A stretch of DNA of 64,000 nt from Bacteroidetes Order II. bacterium (GTDB lineage Bacteria; Bacteroidota; Rhodothermia; Rhodothermales; UBA2364). Both the position numbers and the translations under genes were made by a program. Positions 57,258 to 64,000 of the stretch are shown here, one piece after another; position 1 is the first letter of the stretch, and the number at the start of each line of letters is the position of its first letter. Below the pieces are notes generated by a model that ran no database searches, was not told the origin of the DNA, and saw nothing but the letters and a program-made list of their open reading frames with translations. The stretch covers positions 1 through 64,000 of the forward strand of contig JAEUSQ010000044.1 in assembly GCA_016788705.1 (NCBI GenBank), given 5' to 3'.

Positions 57258-58664
57258 ATGATCCAAGCCCAAACCTTTTCCGCATGGATTGATTGGAGCC
57301 GAAGGTTTTTGGCGGTTGGATTTGGTGTTGGCTTAATCCTAATTTTGCTATTGACATGGAAAGCACCTTTTATTCTGTTTTTTGTACCCCCGATATTGAT
57401 CGGAGCCGTAATCGTTTGGCAACTTCTAAAGTACCCAACCCTTAATCTAATTGTTTTACTTGCGGGCTTTTCTATTGTGAGCAATACACAAGAGGGCTTG
57501 CAAGTTACAGAAGCCTTATACGGTGTTTATTATTTATTATCTATGACCTATTGGTCATTGTTTCATTGGTTAAAAAAAGAAAAAATCATTGAAACACCGA
57601 TTGATTTTGTTTTTACCTTTTTTTTGATATGGATTGTTGTCTCGATTTTTCAAACATTACTTTTTGGTGGCGAGCTTAAAGGTTATTTTAGCGAGATGAT
57701 CGCATTGGCATTTTTCTTTTTATATTTCCCAATTAAAGAATTATGCGCAAAACACGAAAAAGGCTTTGAGATACTGATAGGTGTATTTTTGTTTCAAGGA
57801 TTTTATGCAGCAGTAAGAAACTTAATAAACTATCGAGAAATTATTGTTAATGCGCAATTTGCATGGCAATTAGAGAGGGGAAGGGTTGTTACAAATGAAC
57901 AATTATTGCTTATTTCTACTTTAATTTGTTTAATCCTATTTTTATTTGAAGTCCGCTCGAAATGGAAAATAGGGTATTTAAGTGGTTTCTTTTTGTTTCT
58001 GGGTAGTTTGATTTTAACCCAAAGTAGGGCATACTGGGTGGATTTTGCACTCGGCGCTTTTGTCTTGTTTTTTCTTTTGAATTGGAAACAAAAAACACAA
58101 TTAATCGGGACAGCCTCCTTTGCCCTTACAGTCTTTATTGTGTTAGGAATTGTCCTTTTTGGAAATATATTTTACACGATTTTAGAAGGTTTATTAAACA
58201 GATTGCTTAGTTTAGGAACCGCGACAACTTCCGATATTTCACTAATCAACCGATTTATGGAAACCAATGCTGTATGGGAAAAAATTATCCAGAACCCCAT
58301 TATTGGTTATGGAACAGGGGTTTCTTATGCCGTTTATGACATTACTTTTGGTTTTACACAAGTAGATACTTTTGTTCATAATGGGTTTTATGGCATATGG
58401 TATAAATTTGGGATTATTGGATTGGGATTATTGATCTATATTTGGGGTAAGTCCATTTGGAATCTCTTCTCTGTATGGCTCAAAACGCCTTTTGAAAAAC
58501 GGAATACCATTAAAAACTTATCTGTTTTGGTGGTCGGCCTCTCCCTCATTTCTCTTATCCCTTCCGGGACCACCTCAAATCCATTTTTCTTAAAAGACGC
58601 AATCATGACTTTTGCCCTTCTATTTGGTGGAGCAGCCGGAATAAAACAAAAGATGAGTGGGTGA
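57258..58664 (+). CDS. O-antigen polymerase/ligase-like membrane protein (Wzy/WaaL)
   Basis: A 468-aa inner-membrane protein with about ten to twelve transmembrane segments and a longer periplasmic loop near residues 320-400. That loop includes NPIIGYGTGVSYAVYDITFG and a following VHNGFYGIWYKFG, the pattern of the O-antigen ligase (Wzy_C) family in which the conserved His/Arg residues act on polyprenyl-linked sugar. The start at 57258 begins after the wzz stop; longer in-frame starts overlap wzz. Clearly more AT-rich than the first two genes of the operon. Its stop codon overlaps the start of the flippase gene (TGATG). Confidence 0.78.
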   Translation: MIQAQTFSAWIDWSRRFLAVGFGVGLILILLLTWKAPFILFFVPPILIGAVIVWQLLKYPTLNLIVLLAGFSIVSNTQEGLQVTEALYGVYYLLSMTYWSLFHWLKKEKIIETPIDFVFTFFLIWIVVSIFQTLLFGGELKGYFSEMIALAFFFLYFPIKELCAKHEKGFEILIGVFLFQGFYAAVRNLINYREIIVNAQFAWQLERGRVVTNEQLLLISTLICLILFLFEVRSKWKIGYLSGFFLFLGSLILTQSRAYWVDFALGAFVLFFLLNWKQKTQLIGTASFALTVFIVLGIVLFGNIFYTILEGLLNRLLSLGTATTSDISLINRFMETNAVWEKIIQNPIIGYGTGVSYAVYDITFGFTQVDTFVHNGFYGIWYKFGIIGLGLLIYIWGKSIWNLFSVWLKTPFEKRNTIKNLSVLVVGLSLISLIPSGTTSNPFFLKDAIMTFALLFGGAAGIKQKMSG

Positions 58665-59929
58665 TGGGTAAAGAAATAAAACACGCTGGTTTTTTCCAGA
58701 ACCTAACTGCTTTAACGCTGGGTAATGTATTGGTACGGCCTATTTGGGTGTTTTTTAGCATCTATATGTCCGCAGAGTATTTGGGAAAAGAAGGATTTGG
58801 TGTTTTTAATTTTGCTATTTCTTTAATGACCGTAATGGCGGAGTTCGCAGACCTTGGTGTTACCCATTATGCTAATCGTGAATTGGTACGCCGTCCTGAG
58901 TTTGGAAGCGCCTTATTAACAAACGTATTGGTCGTTAAAGGCGTTTCTACCCTACTAATTGTGCTGGTTGTTTGGCTTGGGGCATTTATTGGAAACCAAA
59001 CATTAATGGTTCAATTTTCATTGATTTGGGCGGGTTTTTATACGACTGTATTTCGCCATATTGAATTTCTGAGATCGTTTTTTAGGGCAAAAAGAATACT
59101 TCACTTTGAGTCTATTTCTATGGTCGTAGAAAAAAGCTTGGTTGTCTTATTGGGTATTATATTTTTATTGGCCTTTATGACACCAGATTCAGCATTATTT
59201 GGCATGTCATTGGGAATGTTTATTACTTTTATATTGATTTTATATGGCATTCATTTTTATATGAGTCCAATAAAACGAGAATTGTTCAGTACACAACTTT
59301 CTCGTACAGTTTATCAAAATTCGCTCCCCATGGGACTAATGGGCATTTTTATCATGGCGTATCGGTATATGGGAATTTTGGTGCTTTATTTTTTATATGG
59401 GGAGTCGGTTGTTGGGGTGTATAGCCTTCCCTTACGTATTGTGGAGACCTTACAGTTGGTTCCTACCATTCTTGGAGCAACAATTTTTGCTTATTTTACC
59501 CAAGTTTTACACGAAGGCCGTATTACTGACTTTAAGAAGATGCTAAATAAATCATTGATGAGTATGTTGGTCGTGGGTTTTTTGGCAATTTTGATGGTTT
59601 GGTTGGGTGGATATGCGATTATTAAGTTATTCAAACCTGAATTTGCTGCGGCAGAAGGTTTAATAAAATTCTTGATTTGGTCATTTCCAATCACTTGTAT
59701 AAATTCTATATTGGTCTTGGCCTTGATGGCATTGGACGAGCAAAAGTTTTTGGCGAGACTAATAGGAGGTATAACTTTACTCTCGATAGGGTTTAATGTT
59801 TGGATAATTGACCGTTTTGTAGTTCATGGTGCGATTTTTGCTTCTATGTTAATAGATCTCGTTCTTTGTATATTCCTTTTGCATAGGACATATGACAAAA
59901 TTTCAAAAAATATTTCATTAAAAGAATGA
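58664..59929 (+). CDS. Polysaccharide flippase (Wzx-like)
   Basis: A 421-aa inner-membrane protein with about twelve transmembrane segments. It shows the MOP/PST-flippase pattern in the first helices (LTLGNVLVRPIWVFFSIYMSA) and the LGKEGFGVFNFAISLMT turn typical of Wzx. It moves polyprenyl-linked repeat units across the inner membrane for Wzy. The ATG overlaps the last base of the polymerase stop codon; a GTG three bases earlier also exists. AT-rich like its neighbours. Substrate unknown. Confidence 0.82.
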   Translation: MGKEIKHAGFFQNLTALTLGNVLVRPIWVFFSIYMSAEYLGKEGFGVFNFAISLMTVMAEFADLGVTHYANRELVRRPEFGSALLTNVLVVKGVSTLLIVLVVWLGAFIGNQTLMVQFSLIWAGFYTTVFRHIEFLRSFFRAKRILHFESISMVVEKSLVVLLGIIFLLAFMTPDSALFGMSLGMFITFILILYGIHFYMSPIKRELFSTQLSRTVYQNSLPMGLMGIFIMAYRYMGILVLYFLYGESVVGVYSLPLRIVETLQLVPTILGATIFAYFTQVLHEGRITDFKKMLNKSLMSMLVVGFLAILMVWLGGYAIIKLFKPEFAAAEGLIKFLIWSFPITCINSILVLALMALDEQKFLARLIGGITLLSIGFNVWIIDRFVVHGAIFASMLIDLVLCIFLLHRTYDKISKNISLKE

Positions 59930-60007
59930 ATCCTGGTAAGTATATTTATGATTTAAAAAATAAAAAATCAGACTACTATTTTTTAATATCATTAATCAAA
60001 AATAAAT

Positions 60008-61180
60008 ATGAATGGAAAGGTTGCCATATTTGATCCGTTTTCAGGAGGGCATCATAGTGAATATCTTTACTATGTCATTGAAAATTGGTTAAGTGAATAT
60101 CCTGGGTTTCACTTAGATGTTGTTACTACTCAAGTAAATCTTAATCAACATCCAGATTTATACGAATGGCAAAGGATAAAAATAGAAGGTATTAATTTTT
60201 ATGTAATACCCGAGTTGAGTAAAGAAAGCCTAATAAGGAAAAGTTTTGAGCAAGCAAAAACATTAACCCAATATATTAACGATAATAACCCAAGTCATGT
60301 TTTATGTATGGCTTTTGATTGGTTGCAAATTCCAATGACTACTCGCCTCCGTTTTGGTTACACATTGAAAATTTCTGGAATTTATTTTCGCCCGACATGG
60401 CATTATATTAAATGGCAAAAACTTAATTTAAAAGACTATATTCGCTCTATTAGACAGTATATTATTTTGCAATTAGCGTTAACAAATCCTCATATAGATT
60501 CATTGTTATGCTTAGATCCGTTTTGCGCAAATATCTTAGCGACTAAAAAAAAGAATTGTAAAATAATATACTTACCAGATCCGGTTGAAAAAAATGAGAC
60601 CGATACTTCGTTTAAATTACATTCAAAATTTGATGTCCAAGATGGCCGTATGATTTTCTTACATATGGGGTATTTGGATGCAAGGAAAGGAGTTGTAGAA
60701 TTTATTAATGCCATAAATCTTCTACCTGTTGATGTTTTGAAAAAGTCGTTTTTTTTGTTTGCGGGTAAACTATCAGAAGATATTGTGCAGAATGTAAATA
60801 ATATGATAAACGCATTGCCGCAAGAAGCTGCAGTACATATTACGAATTCATTCATTCCCTATCATACGTTTCAAGCCTATATCGAACAATCGGATGTTGT
60901 AGTTCTTACTTATCAAAATCATATCGGGAGTAGTGGTTTATTATTAAGGGCAGCATTGGCGAAAAAAAGGGTTATCTGTCAAGATTTTGGTTTAATGGGA
61001 TATTTAGTCAAGAAACACAATTTAGGAGAAGTGGTCAATTCCTTTGTGCCAGCAGAAATTGCTAAAGGTATAATAAAAACGATATATACTGAAAAAAGTA
61101 AAGACTATAATGCAGATTTTGTTCAAGAACATACGGTTCAAGCATTTCAAAAAACAATTAAAGACACGCTTTTAGGATAG
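60008..61180 (+). CDS. Glycosyltransferase (GT4-like), polysaccharide locus
   Basis: A 390-aa GT-B-fold protein with an N-terminal FDPFSGGHHSEYLYY segment and a C-terminal GSSGLLLRAALAKKRVICQDFGLMGYLV block. This Gly-Ser-rich acceptor/donor region resembles family GT4. ILHMGYLDARKGVVEFINA is the start of the second Rossmann half. It lies 78 bases after the flippase and is the only glycosyltransferase in the cluster. It is the most AT-rich gene in the window, which suggests a transferred origin. Sugar specificity is unknown. Confidence 0.72.
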   Translation: MNGKVAIFDPFSGGHHSEYLYYVIENWLSEYPGFHLDVVTTQVNLNQHPDLYEWQRIKIEGINFYVIPELSKESLIRKSFEQAKTLTQYINDNNPSHVLCMAFDWLQIPMTTRLRFGYTLKISGIYFRPTWHYIKWQKLNLKDYIRSIRQYIILQLALTNPHIDSLLCLDPFCANILATKKKNCKIIYLPDPVEKNETDTSFKLHSKFDVQDGRMIFLHMGYLDARKGVVEFINAINLLPVDVLKKSFFLFAGKLSEDIVQNVNNMINALPQEAAVHITNSFIPYHTFQAYIEQSDVVVLTYQNHIGSSGLLLRAALAKKRVICQDFGLMGYLVKKHNLGEVVNSFVPAEIAKGIIKTIYTEKSKDYNADFVQEHTVQAFQKTIKDTLLG

Positions 61181-61222
61181 TTTATTGTTTGATACTTGTT
61201 TTTTGCGAAGACTAATAATTCA

Positions 61223-61253
61223 TTGATTTCTTTATCTGATTGGTGTACATTTA
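61223..61253 (+). promoter_or_regulatory. Possible Bacteroidota-type promoter of the T9SS nuclease
   Basis: TTG (61223-61225), exactly 20 bases, then TACATTTA (61246-61253), which differs from TAnnTTTG only at the last base. The start codon is 45 bases further on. It marks the end of the polysaccharide operon and the start of a separate unit. Confidence 0.45.
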
Positions 61254-61298
61254 TCATCTTGGTCAAAAAACCAAAGATTTTTCACTAATCTACTGATA

Positions 61299-63509
61299 AT
61301 GATGAAAAAAATTGCTTTTATAAAACTTTGTTTCTTTCTTTTTCCTCTTGCGGTATTTGCACAAACAAACGACCTCTTTATATCGGAATATGTAGAAGGA
61401 ACCAGCAATAACAAGGCTATTGAGATCTATAACGGTACAGGAACTACCATAGATTTAAGTGCATATGTGGTTGAGACGTATGCGACTTCCGCGAGTTATA
61501 GCCTACAACTGACGGGTACACTGGCCAACAATGCCACCATTGTTATTGCTAATCCGGGGGCCAGTTTTGTGAATCAGGCCTATGTAACAGTCACGAGTGA
61601 TATTACGTTTTATAATGGGGATGATGCCATTGTTTTGAAAAAGAACGGATTTGTCATTGATTCGTTTGGCCAAAAAGGGGTTGACCCCGGCGTAAATTGG
61701 AGCAATAATGGTGTTGCCACTTCCGAGCAAACCCTCCGACGTAAGGCGACCATCTGCACGGGCGATGCCAATCCGGATGATGCCTTTGATCCATCTTTGG
61801 AGTGGGAAAGCTATCCACAAAACACCTTCGATGGCCTAGGTAGTCATACGGTTTCCGGTTGTTCCGGTTCAGGCAATCCCACGTGTCCGGTTCCAACCAA
61901 TGTTCAGGTTAGCAATGTCACGGCAAACAGTGGCCTTTTATCGTGGCTAGCCGTTCCGGAAGCCTCCGGAGGGTATGTTGTTGGTTTTAAAGCAAATAGC
62001 ACCCCCACTTACACGCAACAAACCACCACGGCAACCCAGGTTTCTTGGTCTTCCTTGTCTTCGGGGACTTTATATCAATATCAACTCCAATCGGATTGCG
62101 GGAATGGGAATCGGTCTGCTGTGGTTTCGGGGTCTTTTCAAACGGTTACATTGGGTACCAAAGCGGTTATTCGGCTGCGCGATCCATATGGCTTATACCT
62201 GAGCGACCAAAAAATGAGCCATATATTTAAAGAGGCCGACGGCCAGATAACCATTCCGGTTGAAGTGGTGACAGCGGGAACTTTGGCATTTACCTTGACC
62301 ATGACGGTTAATAGTGGTTCTGCCACACAAGGCCAAGACTATACGTTGGGTAGTTTGCAAGTACCTTCGGGAACTGCTGGAACCCTTCAATTTCCGATCT
62401 CGCTCTCCCAAGATGCGAATGATGCGGAAGGGGTGGAATATGTAAACCTTTCTTTGAATGCGACCGAAGCGACAATTCAAACCCCGAATAACTTTACCTT
62501 GTGGATCAAAGACCGAGCAATACCAAGGGTGACGCTTTTTGCCGGACAAACGGGGGAAGCCCTTAAACTTTCGGTACGAGATGCCTTTGCCTGTCTTAAT
62601 GACGGCATTTCATACTCGGCTGCGCGGCCCCTGATTTATCGGTACGTCGAACCCGTAAATCAGCAAATATGTGGGTTCTATGATAATTATTGCATCAGCG
62701 TCCCGTTTGGATCGGATGGCAATGCGGCAGCAACGGGGAATGGCATGAATATGGAACATATTTGGCCACAAAGCATGGGAGCAGGAAGTGATCCAATGCA
62801 AAGTGACATGCACCATTTGCGTCCAACGTTGAGTGGCGTTAACTCGGCGCGGAGCAACTATCCATTTGCAGAATTACCGGATGTGGTTTCTACATGGTAT
62901 CAGGGAACCAGTTCACAAACGGCAGTACCCGCAAATCCAGACATGTGGAGCCAACGGTACAATTCAGCATGGGAACCCCGAAAAGCGGTTCGTGGGGATG
63001 TTTCTCGTGCTGCCTTCTACTTTTTTACGATGTACTCGGCGGCTTCAACCAGTTTTTTTGCCAGCAGCCAAGATGCCATCATAAAGTGGATGGAGGTGGA
63101 TCCTGTGGATGAGTTGGAGTTCGACCGTTCGCTGCGGGTTGCCGCTTTTCAGTGCTACCAACCGAACCCCATTATTTTAGACCCCAGTGTAATGGGTCGG
63201 GTTTTAAACCTGGCGACCACACGAGAACAAGAGGGTGTCCCCGGTGGTGCTTTTGAGTTGACGGATGCTTTTCCGAATCCGGCAAGCCGATTGATACAGG
63301 TGGCCTATCGGCTCCATCAGCCTGGTCGTGTACAATTTGAACTTTTTGATATGCTTGGCCGGAAGGTGCAGGAGACCGGTGTTGCTTTTCAGTCGGCAGG
63401 TTCTTTTCAGCAGACGGTGGTTACCGCTGCGCTTGCTTCGGGCCAGTATGTGCTTCGTGCAACCAGTGGCCCACAAGTCATGACCAGATTGGTGACGGTT
63501 ATTAACTGA
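61299..63509 (+). CDS. Secreted multidomain endonuclease I with lamin-tail domain and T9SS sorting domain
   Basis: A 736-aa secreted nuclease. Signal peptide (about 1-24), then a lamin-tail domain (FISEYVEGTSNNKAIEIYNGTG), then a fibronectin type III domain (PVPTNVQVSNVTANSGLLSWL) and a Calx-beta-like segment (GSATQGQDYTLGSL). Endonuclease I follows with the His-metal motif in NMEHIWPQSMGAGSD and MHHLRPTLSGVNSARSNYPF. The last 80 residues are a T9SS type A sorting domain (AFPNPASRLIQVAY, FDMLGRKVQE, SGQYVLRAT). It most likely degrades extracellular DNA for nutrients. It has two adjacent ATGs (61299, 61302). Confidence 0.9.
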   Translation: MMKKIAFIKLCFFLFPLAVFAQTNDLFISEYVEGTSNNKAIEIYNGTGTTIDLSAYVVETYATSASYSLQLTGTLANNATIVIANPGASFVNQAYVTVTSDITFYNGDDAIVLKKNGFVIDSFGQKGVDPGVNWSNNGVATSEQTLRRKATICTGDANPDDAFDPSLEWESYPQNTFDGLGSHTVSGCSGSGNPTCPVPTNVQVSNVTANSGLLSWLAVPEASGGYVVGFKANSTPTYTQQTTTATQVSWSSLSSGTLYQYQLQSDCGNGNRSAVVSGSFQTVTLGTKAVIRLRDPYGLYLSDQKMSHIFKEADGQITIPVEVVTAGTLAFTLTMTVNSGSATQGQDYTLGSLQVPSGTAGTLQFPISLSQDANDAEGVEYVNLSLNATEATIQTPNNFTLWIKDRAIPRVTLFAGQTGEALKLSVRDAFACLNDGISYSAARPLIYRYVEPVNQQICGFYDNYCISVPFGSDGNAAATGNGMNMEHIWPQSMGAGSDPMQSDMHHLRPTLSGVNSARSNYPFAELPDVVSTWYQGTSSQTAVPANPDMWSQRYNSAWEPRKAVRGDVSRAAFYFFTMYSAASTSFFASSQDAIIKWMEVDPVDELEFDRSLRVAAFQCYQPNPIILDPSVMGRVLNLATTREQEGVPGGAFELTDAFPNPASRLIQVAYRLHQPGRVQFELFDMLGRKVQETGVAFQSAGSFQQTVVTAALASGQYVLRATSGPQVMTRLVTVIN

Positions 63510-63541
63510 TTCCTGTCTGCAACCTTCTGTATAAATGTCCG

Positions 63542-63581
63542 AAAAACCTGTGGTGCGTGCAAAAATACCACAGGTTTTTTT
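63542..63581 (+). terminator. Rho-independent terminator after the T9SS nuclease
   Basis: AAAAACCTGTGGT (63542-63554) pairs with ACCACAGGTTTTT (63567-63579), thirteen pairs, and the T-run continues to 63581. A-rich upstream arm and T-rich downstream arm make it potentially active from both sides. Confidence 0.9.
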
Positions 63582-63665
63582 GTATAATACTTGTACTGCT
63601 GGTGATACACCATGCGTTAGATACCAGCGTCCTATTAAGTCTTCGAATTACAAGTTCTAAACGTC

Positions 63666-64000
63666 ATGCAACGTTGTACAAACGGTCACTACTACGACCC
63701 AACCAAACACTCTACTTGCCCTGCATGTGGGGTGGATATTGATCTTGGTGCAAACTTTACGCGCCCTAATCCCGCGCCGTTTTCCCCACCCACTCCGCCA
63801 GTAGCCTTGGGGGATGTAGGAGGAACACGTAAAATGGGTGCAAATCCTGCTGTAAACCCGCCTTCCCCCGCGCCGCCGCCTATTCCATCTCCATCAACGC
63901 CGCCCATGGGTGGCCTGCAACAGGCGGGCCGCACGATTGCCTTATACCAGGGCAGCAAAGCAGGTGTCGAACCCGTGGTGGGGTGGTTGGTATGTGTGGC
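63666..64000 (+). CDS. Zinc-ribbon, Pro-rich protein, probably FHA-domain type, N-terminal part
   Basis: Open from ATG 63666 to the window end (111 codons). It begins with a zinc-ribbon knuckle MQRCTNGHYYDPTKH followed by STCPACGVDIDLG (two CxxC-like pairs), then a long Pro-rich linker (about residues 37-85). It ends in GVEPVVGWLVCV, which in related proteins leads into an FHA domain. Such proteins bind phospho-threonine and often sit beside serine/threonine kinase or phosphatase genes. This reading depends on recall of the family and on sequence outside the window. Confidence 0.55.
   Translation, partial: MQRCTNGHYYDPTKHSTCPACGVDIDLGANFTRPNPAPFSPPTPPVALGDVGGTRKMGANPAVNPPSPAPPPIPSPSTPPMGGLQQAGRTIALYQGSKAGVEPVVGWLVCV

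Overview
The window looks like chromosomal DNA from a member of the Bacteroidota/Rhodothermota (FCB) lineage. The reasons are two type IX secretion (T9SS) C-terminal sorting domains, two very large secreted sortilin/VPS10-type BNR proteins, HslUV, a MEP-pathway ispE, and promoters that fit the Bacteroidota pattern TTG-N20-TAnnTTTG. Shine-Dalgarno sequences are mostly weak or absent. Genus cannot be fixed from the sequence alone. Core regions have intermediate GC. The polysaccharide cluster (about 57.5-61.3 kb), the 14 kb metallopeptidase and the left edge are clearly more AT-rich.

Layout. 0-0.5 kb: the right end of an IS3-family element, which has cut a flavin reductase gene. 0.8-9.5 kb: GNAT acetyltransferase, NTF2-like secreted protein, a 926-aa metallopeptidase/propeller/barrel protein, a DUF6688-like membrane protein, a T9SS BNR protein, nadD. 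9.5-16 kb: NhaC antiporter, hemolysin III-like protein, ROK kinase, SxtJ-like protein, TerB-like protein, membrane metallopeptidase, MFS transporter. 16-18.3 kb: gapA-pgk. 18.5-22.8 kb: YfgM-like TPR protein, NtrC-type regulator, LolD-like ATPase, small membrane protein, nadA. 22.9-29.6 kb: large membrane HELAH protein, SLC13 transporter, panB-surE-DUF547-bcp. 29.6-33.5 kb: the most irregular part, with a small gene split by a -1 frameshift at a canonical slippery heptamer, a histidine kinase, and a decayed FGE/Roc-COR-TIR pseudogene. 33.6-42.2 kb: membrane HTH protein and SAM hydrolase, lysA, threonine aldolase, a Pro/Ser/Thr-rich membrane protein, sufS-sufE-sufT. 42.3-54 kb: second BNR protein, LOG protein, PBP4, hslVU, an exported PLP-enzyme/RidA/VOC operon, a membrane protein/winged-helix pair, ispE. 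54.3-61.2 kb: capsule or exopolysaccharide operon (SLBB exporter, Wzz, Wzy, Wzx, glycosyltransferase). 61.3-63.5 kb: secreted T9SS endonuclease. The window ends inside a zinc-ribbon, proline-rich gene that is probably FHA-type.

How the genes work together. The housekeeping genes cover NAD synthesis (nadD, nadA), pantothenate (panB), lysine/DAP (lysA), isoprenoids (ispE), Fe-S assembly (suf) and glycolysis (gapA-pgk). The accessory layer is mostly envelope and secretion: three HExxH...E zincin-like proteins, two BNR propeller proteins, a T9SS nuclease and a Wzx/Wzy polysaccharide locus. The best candidates for something new are the Tat-exported PLP enzyme paired with a lipoprotein RidA, the T TTA AAC frameshift gene, and the lipobox plus T9SS-tail protein.
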